Source: Anodontia alba
Taxonomy: Eukaryota > Mollusca > Bivalvia > Lucinida > Lucinidae
Assembly (NCBI GenBank): GCA_964016985.1
Contig: OZ024824.1
Location: 51,253,587-51,317,586, forward strand
DNA: 64,000 bases
Reading direction: 5' to 3'
Position 1 is the first letter of the stretch. The number at the start of each line of letters is the position of its first letter. A program made the translations under genes and the position numbers. Of the stretch, positions 43,290 through 54,424 are shown piece after piece. A model generated the notes under the pieces. The model had not been told where the DNA came from and searched no databases. It worked only from the letters and a program-made list of their open reading frames with translations.

Positions 43290-45194
43290 AGAGTATGCGA
43301 AGAGAAGCGGGAATCAAAAGCAGTTCCCCTCCTCTAAGCAAGCCTCATCTTCCACAAAATTCTGGTCCAACCCTTTCCAGTCCTGCCATGCCCAGATATT
43401 CCAGTGGGGGGAAGGTTGCTCTATCGTCCGAAACAGGTTCAAGATCCCATTCAAATCAGCTCCTCCCTTATCGGTCGTTCTGATAAATTTGAGTCAATCT
43501 TCCTCCCCGTTATTGCGAGAAGAAATCACGGAGCTTCTCAAGAAACGGGCAGTGGAAAGGGTTCAGAATCCGGGAACTCCCAGTTTTTATTCCCGGCTAT
43601 TCCTAGTACCCAAAAAGAATGGAAAGTTAAGTCCCATAATAGACCTTTCCTTTCTAAACCATGATATATATACACAAACAACATTTCAAAATGGGGACAG
43701 TCAAGTCGGTAAGACAATCGATAATGTACAACGACTGGGCCGTCTCCATAGGTCTGACGGATGCATATTCTGATACATCCAATTTCCAGGAAGTACCTGC
43801 GGTTCATTTACGACCACCAGGTATTTCAGTTCACGGCCTTACCCTTCGGAATGTCCCTGAGTCCGTGGGTCTTCACAAAGCTAATGAATGTCATAGCAAC
43901 ACATTTACGTCTACGTGCCGTATCTCTCTTTCCATACCTAGACGATTGGCTGATAAGAGATCTGATTCGCAATCGACTTATCTCTCACACCAAATTTACT
44001 CTTCAAATGGTACAAAATCTAGGCTTTATTCCAAATCTAAAGAAGTCAAATTTGATTCCAGCACAACAATTCACATTTATAGGTATGGAGTTTCTAACTC
44101 AACAAACAATAGTCAGAGTTCCAGCGGATCGAGTAAAAGATCTTATTCTGACCATCAAAACAATTCTCTCCCAGACTCGGGTTTCGACACGAACTTTCCT
44201 TTCTCTTTTGGGCAAACTCAGTGCAGCAGCAGACTTAATTCTTCTAGGCAGATTGCATTTACGACCTCTGCAAATATGCCTATAATCGGTCTGGAAACCT
44301 CACATACTTCCTCTAGATCATCAAGTACCGATCACCAGGATGATCAAATTTCATTTAAAATGGTGGATGAACTCCAATCGATTTGTTCAGGGAATGCCCA
44401 TTCACCCGCCAGACCCCAAAATTTACATTTACACGGATGCCAATCATTTCGGTTGGGGAGCTCATCTTGAACCGATGAGTCTATCCTTTCATGGTCGCTG
44501 GTCGGAAGACCAATCCCGACTCCATATCAACATGTTGGAAATAATGGCCATTTGTTTCGCACTGAAAAAAGCCTTGAAATATATTCGCCATTCTTGTGTC
44601 ATGATACCCACCGACAACACAACAGTGGTCTCATATATCAACATGCAAGGGGGAACGCATTCTCCCGACCTATGCATACAGGTATGGAAAATTCTCCTAT
44701 GGTGCCTGAAACATCATATTGTCATCAGGATTCGTCATATCCCAGGAAAATTCAATGTCTTGGCAGACAGATTATCAAGAATAGACAAAGTAGTCAAAAC
44801 AGAGTGGGCATTGGATCAATCGATAGTGAATTCAATTTTCCAATTGTTCAATTATCCCAATCTGGATCTGTTTGCGACTCGCTTCAATCACAAACTGCCA
44901 CTTTATGTATCCCCAGTTCTGGACAATCAAGCTTTTGCAATAGACGCATTTTCTATGAACTGGAACTATCTTCATTCTTACGCCTTTCCCCCAACAATAC
45001 TGATTCCTTCTGTCCTGAACAAGATACGCCAATCTCAGTGCAGAATAGTTCTGATAGCCCCTCTTTGGCCACAACAAGCTTGGTTCTCAGAGGTCCTACA
45101 ACTACTTATCTCAGCTCCAGTTCATCTTGTTCCAAACCAAGGAAAGCTCCAGCATCAAACCTTCACGCATGGGAGTTATCAAACAATCAATTAG
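43290..45194 (+). pseudogene. DIRS reverse transcriptase / RNase H
   Basis: Readable blocks in order are SSPLLREEITELLKKRAVER and FLVPKKNGKLSPIIDLSFLN (RT fingers), TALPFGMSLSPWVFTKLMN, and the catalytic FPYLDDWLI (about 43932-43958). FLSLLGKLSAAADLILLGRL follows, then an RNase H-like region IYIYTDANHFGWGAHL (about 44422), INMLEIMAICFALKKAL and IPTDNTTVVSYINMQGG. The tail VLADRLSRIDKV and NLDLFATRFNHKLPLYVSP is typical of DIRS. Frame changes lie near 43665 and 43755, and a TAA breaks the frame at 44283-44285. It would copy the element RNA; here it is inactive. Confidence 0.82.
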
Positions 45195-45219
45195 AGATAA
45201 AAAATTTTCGTAAAACGTT

Positions 45220-46247
45220 GTGGATTTTGTCTCCAGATCAAGACGAACATCAACTCAGAAAGTATATGACACGAAATGGATCATTTATATCCGTTGGTGT
45301 CATAGAAGGAAGGTTAATCCGGTCTCGGCCCCTCTTACTGTGATAGCCGATTTCCTAATTTACCTTTTCTCTGAGAAAAAGTATCAAATTAGTACTATTA
45401 AGGGATACAGGTCTATGATTTCTAATACTCTCAAATTTAAGACTGGTAATAGAATCGGATCTAACCCTGTCTTGTCAGAATTAATAAGATCTTTTGAATT
45501 ACAACGCGCTGTACAAAGATCTCTTTCTCCTAAATGGGATTTATCTTGGGTCTTAATCCGTCTACAGAAAGCCCCATATGATTCTTTACAGAAGGCCTCT
45601 AAACTTCACGTAACGCTTAAGACAGCTTTTCTTCTAGCCCTAGCTACTGCCAAGAGATGTAGCGAAATTCACGCCTTGGCAATGGATTCAGAGCACTTAA
45701 GGTTTAATCAATCTGATGGATCTGTATCTCTCATGGTGCAACCTGGGTTTCTGGCTAAGAATCAACTTCTATCCATTTGCCCAGATCCTATTGTGATCCC
45801 TAATTTAGCCCGTATATCTAATAGGGAACACCTGGATAGACTTTTATGCCCGATTAGAGCCTTAAAATTCTATCATAAAATGACTAAACCTTACCGTCAA
45901 AATAGAACTAGACTATTTCTACCTATAAAAGGCAAACAAGATATTTCTAAATCCTCTGTCTCGAGATTGATATCTTATACTATTAAGCTTGCCTACAGGA
46001 AACTCACCTGTAAAGACTTTCCCTTCTTTAAGATTAAAGCCCATGAAGTTAGGGCTCTTGGGCCTTTTTCGATAAAGTTCCGCTCAATGCGATTCTTAAA
46101 GCAGCAGTATGGAATCAATCCTTTACTTTTGCTAAGTTCTATCTAAGGGATATGTCTCAGCAACTACATAATCTACAAGATTTGGGACCAATTGTGGCGG
46201 CCCAAAAAGTGGTGGGGGACCAAGTCAAGAGTGCCTTGGGTGCCTAG
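45220..46247 (+). pseudogene. DIRS tyrosine recombinase (frameshifted near the end)
   Basis: A 308-codon frame with core-binding helices (TIKGYRSMISNTLKFKTGN), the first catalytic Arg in LALATAKRCSEIHAL, and the HxxR box in KAHEVRALG (His at 46042-46044). Just after this box the frame slips by one near 46060-46070. The catalytic Tyr lies in FYLRDMSQQ (Tyr 46140-46142) in the -1 frame, which then runs to TAG at 46245-46247. The ATG at 45220 is the first available and the true start may differ. The enzyme integrates the circular DIRS intermediate without target duplication, consistent with none being seen. Confidence 0.82.
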
Positions 46248-46397
46248 AAAATTTACAGCCTCCAAAACACTACAGTGCATATAGGTAATTAATATCTTAT
46301 ATATATGTTGGAATAAGCTTATTCTAGGAATTTTACCAAGACTATTCCAGGAGTTTCCTGAGCCTTGATCCAAAAGAAGAGGGATTTTCTTGAAACA

Positions 46398-46565
46398 AAC
46401 AAACTGACACATGAACGAAAGAGCGGGAGTGACGTCACACAGGTGACTGCCTGAGGGACTTTTGGATTAAGACTGTATGGGACGACGTTTCTGTTGTTTT
46501 TTCTGTGGAAGGTATGGGTAGAAAAGAATATAGCACATTATCTATAGGTTAAGTATTGATTGTTA
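46398..46565 (-). repeat. DIRS right inverted terminal repeat
   Basis: The inverse of 38577-38752. It includes ACTGACACATGAACGAAAGA, GAGTGACGTCACACAGGTG, GGATTAAGACTGTATGGGAC and AGCACATTATCTATAGGTTAAG. Confidence 0.88.
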
Positions 46566-46945
46566 AAATATGTTTTACTTTTAAAAACTTTATTTTTGTC
46601 AGAAACCACTAGACCAATTTCAATACAACTTGGCAGAAATGTTCCTTTGGTGACCCTCTTTCAAGATTCAGTTCAAGCAGTCATGATGCTTTAAAAAAAC
46701 ATGGCCGCTGGGGGTGGGGCAGGGATATAAAATGTATACAAAAATCTTAGAGCAGTGAACTTGGCTGAAATTTCAACAGTAAGTATGCAAATCTGTTTGC
46801 TCAGGTGAGTAATATAGGACCATTATGGTCCTTTTGTTGAATCAGTCATTATGAACCTTGCCCAAAATGTTTGTCTTGATGATTTCTAGGTCAAATTCAA
46901 AACTGGGTGGGGTCAAAAACTAGGTCACGGGGCTAAATCAAGGTA

Positions 46946-48675
46946 GCATTACACTTAATACTGGAAGTGCCGGGTTTTATCACTTTTGGACCGAGGTTTC
47001 AGTTGCAGTCTAAATACCAGACATGCTTCCATTGGATATATATCCCAGGTTTTATTTCAATGTGAGAAAAGGATAGTTATAAGGAAATAAAATGATGTGT
47101 GTTTTATAATTATATCTGCAAGCTCAAAGAAATTGTTGCTGATTTTATATGGTCACCCCTCCATTAAAAAAGTCCGCTTGTTATTCGCTTCGAATCTGCA
47201 GGTAAACAATCATGGTGGACCGTAACTTGAAAAGGAGCAGGACAACATGTGGATTTTTTCTCAGAAACTTGTTGAGCTGGGGTGGCTCTATAAACAAGTA
47301 AGGTTTGAAAAGTTTTGTATGTGTAGTTTTTGTGGCAGCATGTGAAAGGTTACTATTGTCGCCTATGGAAAAAATATAGTATTCACCATTTATTTATATA
47401 TTTTTTCCCCCCACTTTATCTTCTGTCTGTCCTGTATTGTTGAAAGATGTCAACAAATGTGTTGCTGACTGTGTTTTCAAACCCAAAAAGTAATGTGAAT
47501 ATAAAATAATAGGGAAGAGTCTCAAAAACTTTACGCGCCTCATGCCCAGTTACATTCAAGCGGTAAAGTGACCATTTTGAGCCCGCGCAGGTTTGTTGAA
47601 TTTTACCAGTACCTCATTAGAACTTTCGACATTGCGCACTGAAACCGAACAATGCATACGAAAGTGCTAACTTCAGTGACCTTGACCTCTGAACTTTTGA
47701 CCTTTGATTGCCATGAATTGGAAGCCTACACAGGCAATATGGAAAGTAAATTAATGCTTTGCATGGAAAATGAACTATTTCTGTGACCTTGACCTTCAGA
47801 TATAACTGTTTTATGCCTTGAATTAAACATCAGATTAGATTATTTTCTTTTATATTTGTTTTTAATGAAATATATGTACTAATATATAGGTAAATATAAA
47901 ATGATGGTGATATGTATCACTTGGAAAGTGGCATATTGCATAGTATCCCATAATGGCATGACCTATAAGTGCCCTTTTTTTAGAATGCACACCACCAGGT
48001 ACTGAAACTGGATCAGTCAAACAAAACTGCTTCTATTTTTAACAACCATGTGACCTTAACACCTTAGTGACCTTTCTTCTAAAAAATCTACAAGTATGCC
48101 TAGAAACATATAACAGAATTGGATTTTCTATGCTTTTCTATATTTAGATGACCTTGACCTTGATCTTGTGTGACCTTGACTGTAACCTTGTGTGATCTTG
48201 ACCTTTGTACTTATTCATTAAGTTAATTTTTTATCTCTTCTTATTTGCTATTCATCAGAAAGCACAAATATAAGTTTGCGGTCTGTCGCTTTAAGCTGAC
48301 ATTTGAAACACCCCCTGCCATTGACATGTCAACTGGCCTACTTTAAACTTATAGTTAATATTTTCTGCATATAATTTGTCATTTTTCATAATGTTTCTGT
48401 AATATATTTTTCATAAAAAATATACTCTAGGCACAAACAACTAAGATTTTAGTGTTATATTAAAGCCAAGCTATAGGGGGGTGGGTGGGGTAAATCAAGA
48501 TAAGACAATAATTGTAATTCACATTTAATTGTATTTTTACAGGGGGGTAGGCACACAAAAAGTGTTCATATCAGCAAAATTAAGCAAATAGGTAAAAACA
48601 AAGGATTGAAATTAGTTTATTTTATTCATTTTAAGAGTTTTTTTTTGTGCTTTAATAGGGGAAAAATGTTGCTCT
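46946..48675. other. Unassigned sequence, possible isolated 5' exon
   Basis: Non-repetitive by eye except for scattered TGACCTTGACCTT phrases (47680-48210). A short open stretch from ATG 47211 (MVDRNLKRSRTTCGFF) reaches a good donor CAA-GTAAGG at about 47297-47299, but no family is recognised and no partner exon is found. No RNA gene was seen. Confidence 0.35.
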
Positions 48676-49849
48676 ATCGAAGGAAGACCTTGTTAACACT
48701 CTAGAGGTCACATTTTGAAGCAATCATCATGAATCTTGCTCAAAATGTTTGTTTTGATGATATCTGGTAGTTCAAAGATTTTGAATCCATGCAGCAATCA
48801 AAAGAAAAAAAACTTTAAAAATCTACTTGTCAGAAACCACTGGACCAATTTCAATATAACTTGGCAGAAATGTTCCTTTGGTGCCGCTCTACGAAGATTG
48901 TTCAAGCCGTCATGATTCGTCAAAAACATGGCTGCTTGGTGGGATGGAGCTTATTTTCCCTATATATCTATATAGAAAACTTTAAAAATTTTCTTATCAG
49001 AAACCACTGGACTGATATCAATATAATTTTGCAGGAATGCTCCCTTGTGACCAACTACCAAGATTGTTCAAGCTGTCATGATTCATCAAAAAGCATGGCC
49101 ACCAGAGGCTTTCAAGCCATCATGATTTGTAAAAAACATGGCAGCCATGGGGCAGGGCTTATTTTCCCTTTGTATCTATATAGAAAAAATTAAAAATCTT
49201 TTTGTCAGAAACCACTTAACTGATTTCAATATAATTTAGCAGAAATGTTTCTTTGATGACCCTTTACCAATATTGTTCAAGCTGTCATGATTCGTCAAAA
49301 AACATGGCCACAGGGGGCGGGGCTTATTTTCCCTATATCAATATAGAAAACTTAAAAATCTTCTTGTCAGAAATCACTGGACCAATTTCAATATAATTCA
49401 GCAGAACTGTTCCTTTGGTGACCCTCTATGAAGATTGATCAAGCCATGGTGATTTGATAAAAAACATGGCTGCCAGGGGTTGGGGCTTATTTTCCCTATA
49501 TATCTATATATAAAACTTTAAAAATCTTTCTGTCAGAACTCACTGGACCAATTTCAGTGTAATATTGCAGAAATGTTTCTTTGATGACCCTCTACCAAGT
49601 TTGTTCAAGCCATCATGATTTGTCTAAAAACTTGGCTACCAGGGGTGGGGCTTGTTTTCCCTATGATCTATATAGAAAGTTTTAGACCTCTTCTTCTTGT
49701 AGAAACCACTAGACTAGTTTCATTATAATTTATTAGAAATGTTCCTTTGGTGACTCTCTACCCAAATTGTTCAATCCATGATTATTTGTTAAAAAATATG
49801 GCTGCCAGGGGACAGGTCTTATTTTCCCGATATATATACACCTCATTCA
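48676..49849 (+). mobile_element. Family A fragment followed by family E modules
   Basis: 48676-48770 is one family A module fragment. From about 48809, seven family E modules follow (AACTTTAAAAATC, CTTGTCAGAAACCACTGGACC, ACATGGCYGCCAGGGG, TTATTTTCCCTATATATC), degenerating towards 49849. Neither head nor tail of E is present. Confidence 0.65.
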
Positions 49850-49863
49850 ATCCAGTGGTATTT

Positions 49864-50086
49864 AGCGGGCCCCCGTAGCCTAGTGGATAAGAGAGTTGAC
49901 TCTTAATCCATTAGGTTTCTCACCGCTGTGGTTCGAGCCCAGCTCGGGTCATATGTGGGAAAGCCAAGTTCTGCTTACGGATGGTCAGGTGGTTTTTCTC
50001 CGGGTACTCCGGTTTTCGCCCACCTTCGATGAACGATCGACTCGATATAAGTGAAATATTCTTGAAAGGGCCGTAAAACCCAAATC

Positions 50087-50114
<28 letters not shown>
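49864..50114 (+). mobile_element. tRNA-derived SINE with poly-A and target duplication
   Basis: ATCCAGTGGTATTT precedes it (49850-49863) and ATCCAGTGGTGTTT follows (50115-50128). The A-box-like GTAGCCTAGTGG and B-box GGTTCGAGCCC are present. The body has GTGGTTTTTCTCCGGGTACTCCGG and ends GAAAGGGCCGTAAAACCCAAATC plus about 28 A. It is a SINE, not a tRNA gene. Confidence 0.85.
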
Positions 50115-50118
<4 letters not shown>

Positions 50119-50127
50119 AGTGGTGTT

Positions 50128-50570
50128 TCATATATTTCTCCCCTTACACTTTTTTCTGAAGTACTTGCATCAGTAATGATCCTAGGCCGGAATTCTTTGT
50201 TGAAGTTTGTTTAAATCGTAAATTATAATAATATTTCCAAGCGTCAGTATCCTGTGGATCCAGAGAGTTCCTTGTCTATAATGAGTAGCACACAAAAAAC
50301 ATACCCTATCCGACGGGTCATTTAGACAAATCAAGCATAACAGTGTTCCATGAAACTTGTTTTTTAACAAGCATAGTGGTGCAGTGATTATGTCTCCTGA
50401 CTCTGAAGGGCTATGCACTGCTGTCGAAGCTGGCATGGGTTTGAACCTCACTCAGCTCAGTGGTATTTCATATTTCTCCCTATGCACTTTTTTCTGAAGT
50501 ACATGCATCAGTAATGATCCTGGGCCAGAATTCTTTGTTGAAGTTTGTTTAAATCTTAGATTTTATATAA
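50128..50570 (+). repeat. ~100-bp direct repeats flanking a tRNA-like fragment
   Basis: CACTTTTTTCTGAAGTACTTGCATCAGTAATGATCC with AATTCTTTGTTGAAGTTTGTTTAAATC occurs at about 50146-50220 and again at 50484-50560. Between them, GTGGTGCAGTGATTATGTC...GGGTTTGAACCTC (about 50373-50452) resembles a SINE head with A- and B-boxes. Confidence 0.55.
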
Positions 50571-50854
50571 TAGAGGATCTTACACGAGTGGTCATTTCAT
50601 ATGAAATTTATGAAAGAGCGTTTGGCGAGTTTCATAATTTTCATATTAAATGACCACAAGTGTAAGATTCTGTTTATCATATGACCCTTTTAAATTGGAT
50701 TTTATCGCATTTAAAGTTGACAGTTGTTCAACAGAAAATTCATGGTTGACATGGATGTCGTCATGACATTACTTGTTCTCGCCAAAGTGTTATATAACGT
50801 GGTTATACGATTTTTATAACATGACGTTATCCACTGAATAACAGCGACATCATA

Positions 50855-50857
<3 letters not shown>

Positions 50858-50923
<66 letters not shown>
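50858..50923. repeat. (TA)n microsatellite
   Basis: An uninterrupted TA run of about 65 bp ending at ATACATGTATTTATG. Length is likely polymorphic and the translated frames through it are artefacts. Confidence 0.95.
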
Positions 50924-50930
<7 letters not shown>

Positions 50931-50999
50931 TTATGAGAAACAAAGTAAAGCACAATGCAGGAAATAATATAAACAAATATAAATTCGCGTTCAAAAATC

Positions 51000-51500
51000 G
51001 GTTGCTAAAATAATTGGTCCATTGACCAAAATGGTCGCCATGCCCATATATGGTAAAAACCTTTAAAATCTTCTTCTCCAGAACCAAATAAGCCCTGGGG
51101 CCTAATCTTTGCACAAATCATTGGGGATGGGAGGTGTACCAAAATTGCTAAAATTATGGTCCTACTTTGATGTTTGACCTTTTTACGGCAAGGTCAAATT
51201 TGCTTCCTCATGCATTTGTATGGGCCCTATACATTTATATGGGATAAATATTTTGGGCGTCTGCTCTAAAGACTGATCCAGTTGAGTTGAAACTTGAAGA
51301 GGAGCATTGGGGCGCCTGGTAGACACAAAATAGCAAAACTGAGCCGATTGAAAATTCCAAGATGGCCAACACAGCCGCCGTCTTGAAAATCAATTTTCGA
51401 CATCTCTCCCAAACCTTTGGTCAATTTGGGCTGAAGCTTGCTCTGTAGGAAGCAAACAGGACAACTTCTGGATCAAAATGAGCTAAAATCATGTAAGCTT
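51000..51500 (+). mobile_element. Family B-related fragment
   Basis: It shares GGTCGCCATGCCCATATATGG, TCTTCTCCAGAACC, AATTCCAAGATGGCCAACACAGCCGCC and GTCTTGAAAATC with 62914-64000. It has no head or tail. Confidence 0.6.
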
Positions 51501-51861
51501 ACTTGCAGAATAGATAAGTCAAAATGATAAATTGTATATGGTTATTACAGAATTTCAAACAGGCCTTTTTTTTCTTACTTTTTTTTTTTTTTTTGTGCTC
51601 CTGCTTGTCCTTATTTTTTGTGCTCCTTCTTTTCCAAACATGTTTGTGAAATTACCCTACTTTTTACCCCAAAACTGTTTGAAGAGACCAAAAAGTTGAA
51701 TTTTTTTCCTTCCTCCAACTGCTCACTCGGAGTTTTTATACATCTGGCATACGAAGTATGCTGAAGGAGTATATAGTTTTAATCAGTTCCATTAGTCCTC
51801 CTTCCATCTGTGATTCATTTGGTGAACACCTGCTATAACCAGGTTTTACTTCAAAGTTTTT

Positions 51862-54067
51862 AGCACATCTGAGCTATGCTCAGGATGAGCTATAGTGATC
51901 ACCTTTTGTCCGTCGTCCGGTTGTCCATTCGGTTGTCCATCTGTCCGATAACACTTTCAAACGACAACTCCTCCAAAGCCATTGAAGCGATTTGTCCCTA
52001 GCTTGGTAAGAATGTTGCTTGGTTAGGGGCCTTTAGAAATAGCTAAAATTATGGTGATCTGCCTCTTAGTTTGGTTGCCATGGCAACAGAAAGCTCCCAT
52101 AGACTTATAATGGGAAAGTGGTTAAATTGCATTTTCTCCATAACCAGTGATGTGATGTGAACCATATTTGGCAGTTATGATCATTGAATGATTGTCTATC
52201 CAGTTAATATGTTTTATGACCAATGGCCATTTTGTTTGGTTGCCATGGCAACATTAAATTTTAAAAAAGGATTTTTTTAAATGAATCTCCTCCAAAACTA
52301 CTGAAGCAGTATGACTCTAATTTGGCTCAAATGTTGCTTGGGTAAGGACAATTCAAAATTATGGTGATCTGCCTCTTGGTTTGGTTGCCATGGCAACAGA
52401 AAACTCCCATAGACTTATAATGGGAAAATGGTTAAATTGCATTTTCTCCATAACCAGTGAAGTGATGTGAACGATATTTGGCAGTCATGATCATTGAATG
52501 ATTGTCTATCCAGTTTATAGGTTTTATGACCAATGGCCATTTTGTTTGTTTGCCATGGCAACATTAAATTTTAAAAAAGGAATTTTTTAAATGACATCTC
52601 CTCCAAAACCACTGAAGCAGTATGACTCTAATTTTGCACAAATGTTGCTTGGACAATTCAGAATAGCTAAAATTATGGTGATCTGTCTCTTGGTTTGGTT
52701 TGTTTGTTTGTTTGATTTGGGCTTAACGTCGCTTTCAACCGTTTTCAGTCATATCGCGACGGTCTCTTGGTTTGGTTACCATGGCAACAGAAAGCTCCCA
52801 TAGACTTATAGTGAGAAAATGGTTAAATTGCATTTTCTCCATAACTAGTGAAGTGATGTGAACCATATTAGGCAGTTATGATCATTGGCTAATTGTCTAC
52901 CCAGTTTATCAATGGCCATTTTGTTTGGTTGCCATGGCAACATTAATTTTTTTTTAAAAAAAAAAAGGAATTTTTTAAATGACATCTCTTAAACCACTGA
53001 AGCAGTATGTCTCTAATTTTGTTCAAATGTTGCTTGGGTAAGGATTCAAAATAGCTAAAATTATAGTGATCTGCCTCTTGGTTTGGTTGCCATGGCTACA
53101 GAAATCTCCCTTAGACTTATAATGGAAAAATGGTTAAATTGCATTTATCTTCAAAAGCAGTGAAGTGATGTGAACCATATTTGGCAGTTATAATCATTTG
53201 AATTTGTCTACACAATTTGTTTATTTCATGACCAGTGGCTATTTTGTTTGATTTCCATAGCAACATTAAATTTAAACAAAAGGAGTTTCTGTTAAATGAC
53301 ATCTCCTCCAAAACCACTGAAACAGTAGGACTCTAATTTGGTACAAATGTTAAATGGGTAAGGGCAATTGAAAATAGCTAAAAGTGTGCCAATCTGTCTC
53401 TTGGTTTGGTTGCCATGGCAACAGAAAACTCCCATAGACTTATATGAGAAAATGATTACATTGCATTTTCTCCTTAACCGTTGAAGTGATGTGAACCATA
53501 TTTGGCAGTTATGATCATTGGATGATTGTCAACCCAATTTATTTGTTTTATGACCAATGACGATTTTGTTTGGTTGCCATGGCAACAATTAATTTTAAAA
53601 AAAGGAATTTTTTAAAATGACAGCACCTCCAAAACCACAGTAAGCAGTATTGCAAACTTCATTACTGCTTATCAAGAGTCAATAAAACCGAGACTCCCAT
53701 TTTCTAATCTGTAGTGAGTTCTTTGTTTCCAAAGGCAATCTTTTTTGCGTTTATTATATTTCCCTGCCCCTGTGCTGTTAACATGTATGAAATCATGATA
53801 TTGTTAAACAACACTTTAGAAACCACAGCCAATTTCCACTAAATTTCACATTGCTCCTACTGTTGAAATGTGATTAAGAGTTTGTTCAAATGATCTCGCT
53901 CCATTGACTGTCATGCCCATATATTCTTCTTCAAAACTAAGAACTGCTTAAATGATGATTCTTTCTTTATTTGCAATCATAGGATTGGAAAATGTTGCAT
54001 AACATCTGCATATCTGCAGTGGCTATGTCACCCAGGTGAGCGAGCTGTGGCCCGTGGGCCTCTTGTT
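51862..54067 (+). mobile_element. Family F pearl-like element with RFX-type palindromes
   Basis: The head AGCACATCTGAGCTATGCTCAGGATGAGCT, then CCGTCGTCCGGTTGTCCATTCGG. Modules of ~300 bp carry GTTTGGTTGCCATGGCAACA, CTCCCATAGACTTATAATGGG, GTTAAATTGCATTTTCTCC and GTGATGTGAACCATATTTGGC. The end is CAGGTGAGCGAGCTGTGGCCCGTGGGCCTCTTGTTT. A small retroposed insert lies at 52701-52761. Six exact copies of GTTGCCATGGCAAC occur (52074, 52239, 52384, 52928, 53409, 53573). Confidence 0.8.
52701..52761 (-). mobile_element. SINE 3'-end insertion with 16-bp target duplication
   Basis: GTCTCTTGGTTTGGTT flanks it at 52685-52700 and 52762-52777. On the minus strand the insert reads GTCGCGATATGACTGAAAACGG, GAAAGCGACGTTAAGCCCAAATC, then an A/C-rich tail. 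This is the 3' domain of the SINE at 12080-12403: an extreme 5' truncation. Confidence 0.85.
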
Positions 54068-54424
54068 TGAATACGTATATCTCTGCAGCCACTTATCAGA
54101 AACTGTTCAAATTCGGTGTTCTGTTGTTTGGTCATCCAGGCACTTCGCTCATTCGGAGCCACTCGGTCAATCATTCAGAACACCTGTTGCTATGCAGCCT
54201 CATTTAGTTGATATCAGCCTATTTCTGCTTCATTAAACGCATTGCGTAAAAACGTTTCTTCCAGTGTATTGTGAAAATATGTCTTACATTTTGTTTAAAA
54301 TGAGTTGAAAACAATTGCTTACTCTTTACCACTCTCTGGGCTAATTCAGCAGACGACAAAGTGGTGATAATTTTTCTATTTTCCCCAGAAAACAGGTTAT
54401 TAAATTTCATGCAAATTGTCCCCT
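54068..54424. other. Unassigned flank before the LTR element
   Basis: Non-repetitive by eye. No gene, RNA or repeat is recognised between the family F tail and the LTR start. Confidence 0.5.

Larger units (their letters stand above)
38577..46565 (+). mobile_element. DIRS-type tyrosine-recombinase retrotransposon (decayed)
   Basis: Inverted terminal repeats of about 170 bp bracket a gag-like ORF, an RT/RNase H region and a tyrosine recombinase in the usual DIRS order. There is no LTR, no DDE integrase and no aspartic protease, as expected for this order. Without a 2.26-kb family C insertion (39029-41286) it would be about 5.7 kb. At least four frameshifts and several stops make it defective. 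It sits inside a family E module. Related terminal repeats occur at 3903-4177. Confidence 0.88.
36102..46838 (+). mobile_element. Family E pearl-like element (split by DIRS)
   Basis: The head AGCTCACCCGAGCCGAAGGCTCAAGGGGAGCT is a hairpin, then GTCTGTCTGTCCGTCCGTCC. About 12 modules of ~165 bp follow with CTTCTTGTCAGAAACCACTGG, ACCAAGATTGTTCAAGCC, ATGGCCGCCAGGGGGCGGGGC and TTATTTTCCCTATATATC. It is interrupted at 38577-46565 within AAACTTTAAAAATCTT...GTCAGAAACC, resumes at 46566, and ends CAGGTGAGTAATATAGGACC-ATTATGGTCC-TTTTGTT at 46838. Confidence 0.8.

Noticed and set aside
50711..51114. Proteins with long Tyr-Ile runs
   Set aside because: They are translations of the (TA)n microsatellite.
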